A DNA stretch of 35,901 nucleotides from Methylococcaceae bacterium (GTDB lineage: Bacteria; Pseudomonadota; Gammaproteobacteria; Methylococcales; Methylomonadaceae): NCBI GenBank assembly GCA_947505055.1, contig CANNLO010000011.1:1-35901 (forward strand). The letters are read 5' to 3'. The notes under the pieces were generated by a model. That model was not told where the DNA came from. It saw only the letters and a program-made list of their open reading frames with translations, and searched no databases. The translations under genes and the position numbers were made by a program. The first letter of the stretch is position 1. Each line of letters opens with the position of its first letter. Shown here piece after piece: positions 34,241 to 35,901 of this stretch.

Positions 34241-34713
34241 TATTGAACGCCCGTGAGTTTTTGTAGAACCAGCAAAATTTCTTCACAATGGCCTTTGACC
34301 TTAACTTTGCGCCATTCGTGGGCCAGTAGGCCTTCAGGATTAATCAGAAAAGTACTACGCTCAATCCCTCGAACCTGTTTGCCGTACATGTTTTTCATTT
34401 TAATAACGTCAAACAATTCGCACAGTTTTTCATCCGCGTCTGAAAGCAGATCGAAGGGGAATTCCTGTTTACATTTGAAGCCTTCGTGGACGCGCACAGT
34501 ATCACGAGAAACTCCGACTATCACGGTGTTCAGTTCGGCAAATTTATCGATATTATCGCGAAACGCCTGACCTTCTTGCGTACAGCCGGGAGTATTGTCT
34601 TTGGGGTAAAAATAAACGAGCAGGTATTTTCCTTGATAGTCACTGAGTTTTACTGATTTATCGCCAGTGGCCAAAGCCTCAAAATCGGGTACAGGATTAT
34701 TGCTGGTTATCAT
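34240..34713 (-). CDS. bcp: peroxiredoxin Bcp
   Basis: A 157-aa thiol peroxidase of the Bcp/PrxQ type that reduces hydrogen and organic peroxides. The peroxidatic Cys lies in DNTPGCTQEG. The position five residues later, where E. coli Bcp has a second Cys, is not a Cys; other cysteines (KCKQ, KLCELF) exist, so the resolving mechanism may differ. The start at 34713 is preferred: it gives the family's short N-terminus and lies just after the gcvR-like stop, whereas the frame's longer start at 34749 would lie inside that gene. It overlaps the PhoH-like gene by one base. Confidence 0.93.
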   Translation of the reverse strand: MITSNNPVPDFEALATGDKSVKLSDYQGKYLLVYFYPKDNTPGCTQEGQAFRDNIDKFAELNTVIVGVSRDTVRVHEGFKCKQEFPFDLLSDADEKLCELFDVIKMKNMYGKQVRGIERSTFLINPEGLLAHEWRKVKVKGHCEEILLVLQKLTGVQ

Positions 34714-34720
34714 GTCAAAG

Positions 34721-35245
34721 TTACCGTTTAATAGGTTCAAGAATTGCATCTACGTTTAAATGGTCGCAAAAATCCATAAATTCTTCGCGTAGCGATAAAA
34801 GATGTACATCAGGTGGAATTAAAATTACAAATTTAGTCGAGAAAACAGAGGTTTGAATATAAGGAGCCTGATAGCAGCTACCGGTTATTTCCTCAATATC
34901 TATTTCCCGATCAAATAAAAAAGACGTAATAGATTCTGTAATATTGTCATGATCCAGAGATATTGTTTCCAGCGAGTAAGGGATGGATTCTTTGGGTTTT
35001 TCTTTTTGTTCCGGCCTTAGTGTTTGAATTTTAATGTCCAGTCGTCGCTGAATGATGTCTAAAGTGGTTTCAAATTTGGCAATCTGATTCCAGTTTCCAG
35101 AAATAAGCAGGTAGGCCGCAGTAGACTGGGCGAGACGGGAACATCTTATTTCCAAAATATTACATTTACAATCGCGAACAGCCGGTAATAGTTCAGCAAT
35201 AAATTTAATTTGATGGTTGCCTAAGGCGGTAATTGCTAGTTGCAT
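34721..35245 (-). CDS. gcvR: GcvR-like ACT-domain regulatory protein
   Basis: A 174-aa protein with two ACT domains (about 1-75 and 90-174), the architecture of GcvR, which in E. coli binds GcvA and represses the glycine cleavage operon. The first domain begins with LAITALGNHQIKFIAELLPAV, typical of the family. It precedes bcp as in many gammaproteobacteria, where gcvR and bcp are neighbours. No helix-turn-helix is present, consistent with regulation through a partner. No gcv genes are in the window. Confidence 0.85.
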   Translation of the reverse strand: MQLAITALGNHQIKFIAELLPAVRDCKCNILEIRCSRLAQSTAAYLLISGNWNQIAKFETTLDIIQRRLDIKIQTLRPEQKEKPKESIPYSLETISLDHDNITESITSFLFDREIDIEEITGSCYQAPYIQTSVFSTKFVILIPPDVHLLSLREEFMDFCDHLNVDAILEPIKR

Positions 35246-35410
35246 TTTGACTCTTAGAAGTTTTTTTTAAAGTTTATCATCAAATGACTGAAACTTTATG
35301 AACATTAAGTATATTTGGTACTAGAATGATTAAATATTGTTATTAACGATAAGCTCTGGATGCTATATTTACCAGTGTAATTATTTTACTACTCATTACT
35401 GAACCTGAAT

Positions 35411-35901
35411 ATGACTGATTCCATGGACAAAAAACCTAAAGAAGAACGCGATAAGCTTGATGCTGATCTGGATGCAATGCTGAATGAAGTTCAATTTCAA
35501 CTTCCGTCGGTGGAAGAGTTTGAGGGAGAAGAGGATGCTATTGATCGCTTGCTAAAAAATGCCGGTTTTGATGGCGATCAGTATTTGGAAAGTTACATAG
35601 AAAACAGCCAGCCTGATCTTTCAGGTTTTGATAGTTTTGGTGATGATGATATTCCTAAACAGCCGATTACAGGCGTGGAGAGTGAGGGTTTTTCTGAACT
35701 GATTGAGTCCAGGCAGACTGAGCTATTACCGGATAGTGCTGCTGAGGGAGCGCTGGCTTTCGAAGAACATGAGCTTGATGATTTCTTAGGTCCGGGAAAT
35801 GACTTTAACGAATCGGATATGATTGAAGACGAGCAGAGTAGCTTATCAGATTCTGCATTGCCTGATTCTTTAGCTGCGGTTGCTGCTGAGGAGGGACTAA
35901 G
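35411..35901 (+). CDS. acidic protein, N-terminal part (runs off window)
   Basis: An open frame from ATG 35411 to the window end, 163 codons without a stop. The product is very acidic, with a charged helical start (MTDSMDKKPKEERDKLDADLDAML) shortened here to its first 20 residues in meaning. It goes on with repeated D/E/S/F-rich low-complexity stretches and no membrane segment so far. No family recognised. It is divergent from the gcvR-like gene; the 165 bases between hold AT-rich promoter-like sequence with no clear hexamer pair. The C-terminal part is beyond this window. Confidence 0.6.
   Translation, partial: MTDSMDKKPKEERDKLDADLDAMLNEVQFQLPSVEEFEGEEDAIDRLLKNAGFDGDQYLESYIENSQPDLSGFDSFGDDDIPKQPITGVESEGFSELIESRQTELLPDSAAEGALAFEEHELDDFLGPGNDFNESDMIEDEQSSLSDSALPDSLAAVAAEEGL

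Noticed and set aside
1..35901. CRISPR array, tRNA or rRNA genes, or an integrase with attachment site bordering the island
   Set aside because: No regularly spaced repeats, cloverleaf sequences, rRNA segments or integrase-like ORF were found, so an integrative element cannot be claimed.

Overview
The window looks like chromosome of a moderately AT-rich gammaproteobacterium. The housekeeping proteins (PurT, HemH, FolE, PilU, ArgJ, the MutT-ThiE fusion, MoaA, RhlE, PhoH, Bcp, GcvR) are of gammaproteobacterial type. Together with the TerD-family genes and a DUF1640-type gene they suggest a Methylococcales methanotroph (Methylobacter/Crenothrix-like). That placement is an inference from protein style; no marker gene or rRNA is present. 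I saw no tRNA, rRNA, CRISPR array or intact insertion sequence.

Layout. 1-1050: sparse region with three very small membrane-protein genes on the plus strand. 1076-6177: minus-strand genes for a lytic transglycosylase, PurT, a membrane-anchored MutS-like ATPase (overlapping purT), ferrochelatase and GTP cyclohydrolase I. 6413-9315: a Tat-exported M15 peptidase-like protein, a cupin, an unknown protein and an OmpA-family porin with a clear terminator. 9690-15589: pilU, then a tightly overlapped trio (ThiI-like/NFACT-R protein, TusA, CDF metal transporter), argJ and a Nudix-ThiE fusion.

15.7-23.3 kb is a Ter stress-response locus: TerD, TerE and TerZ paralogues, then five genes of a predicted biosynthetic pathway (ATP-grasp ligase, TRSP-type phosphoribosyltransferase, HAD phosphatase, StiP/PRTase with a C-terminal PELOTA-like domain, HpcH/CitE-like lyase), and TerB. 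The last steps are coupled by overlaps or zero spacing. The product of this pathway is not established. Two broken genes follow: a DUF1640-type gene with an extra T in a T7 run, and a YoeB-family toxin with an in-frame stop beside an intact antitoxin.

24.5-30.2 kb carries a complete four-gene Wadjet/MksBEFG condensin (plasmid defence) in the order JetD-JetC-JetA-JetB, which differs from the usual JetA-B-C-D. The three junctions are 2 nt apart or overlap by 4 nt, so this is one transcription unit. The Ter locus, broken toxin-antitoxin module and Wadjet operon together form a roughly 14.5 kb stress/defence island between argJ/mutT and moaA/rhlE.

30.3-35.9 kb returns to housekeeping genes: moaA, rhlE, then minus-strand phoH-like, bcp and gcvR-like genes in one operon, and the start of an acidic protein that runs off the window. 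Several intergenic palindromes and short dispersed repeats lie in the gaps, including one inside the Ter biosynthetic operon.
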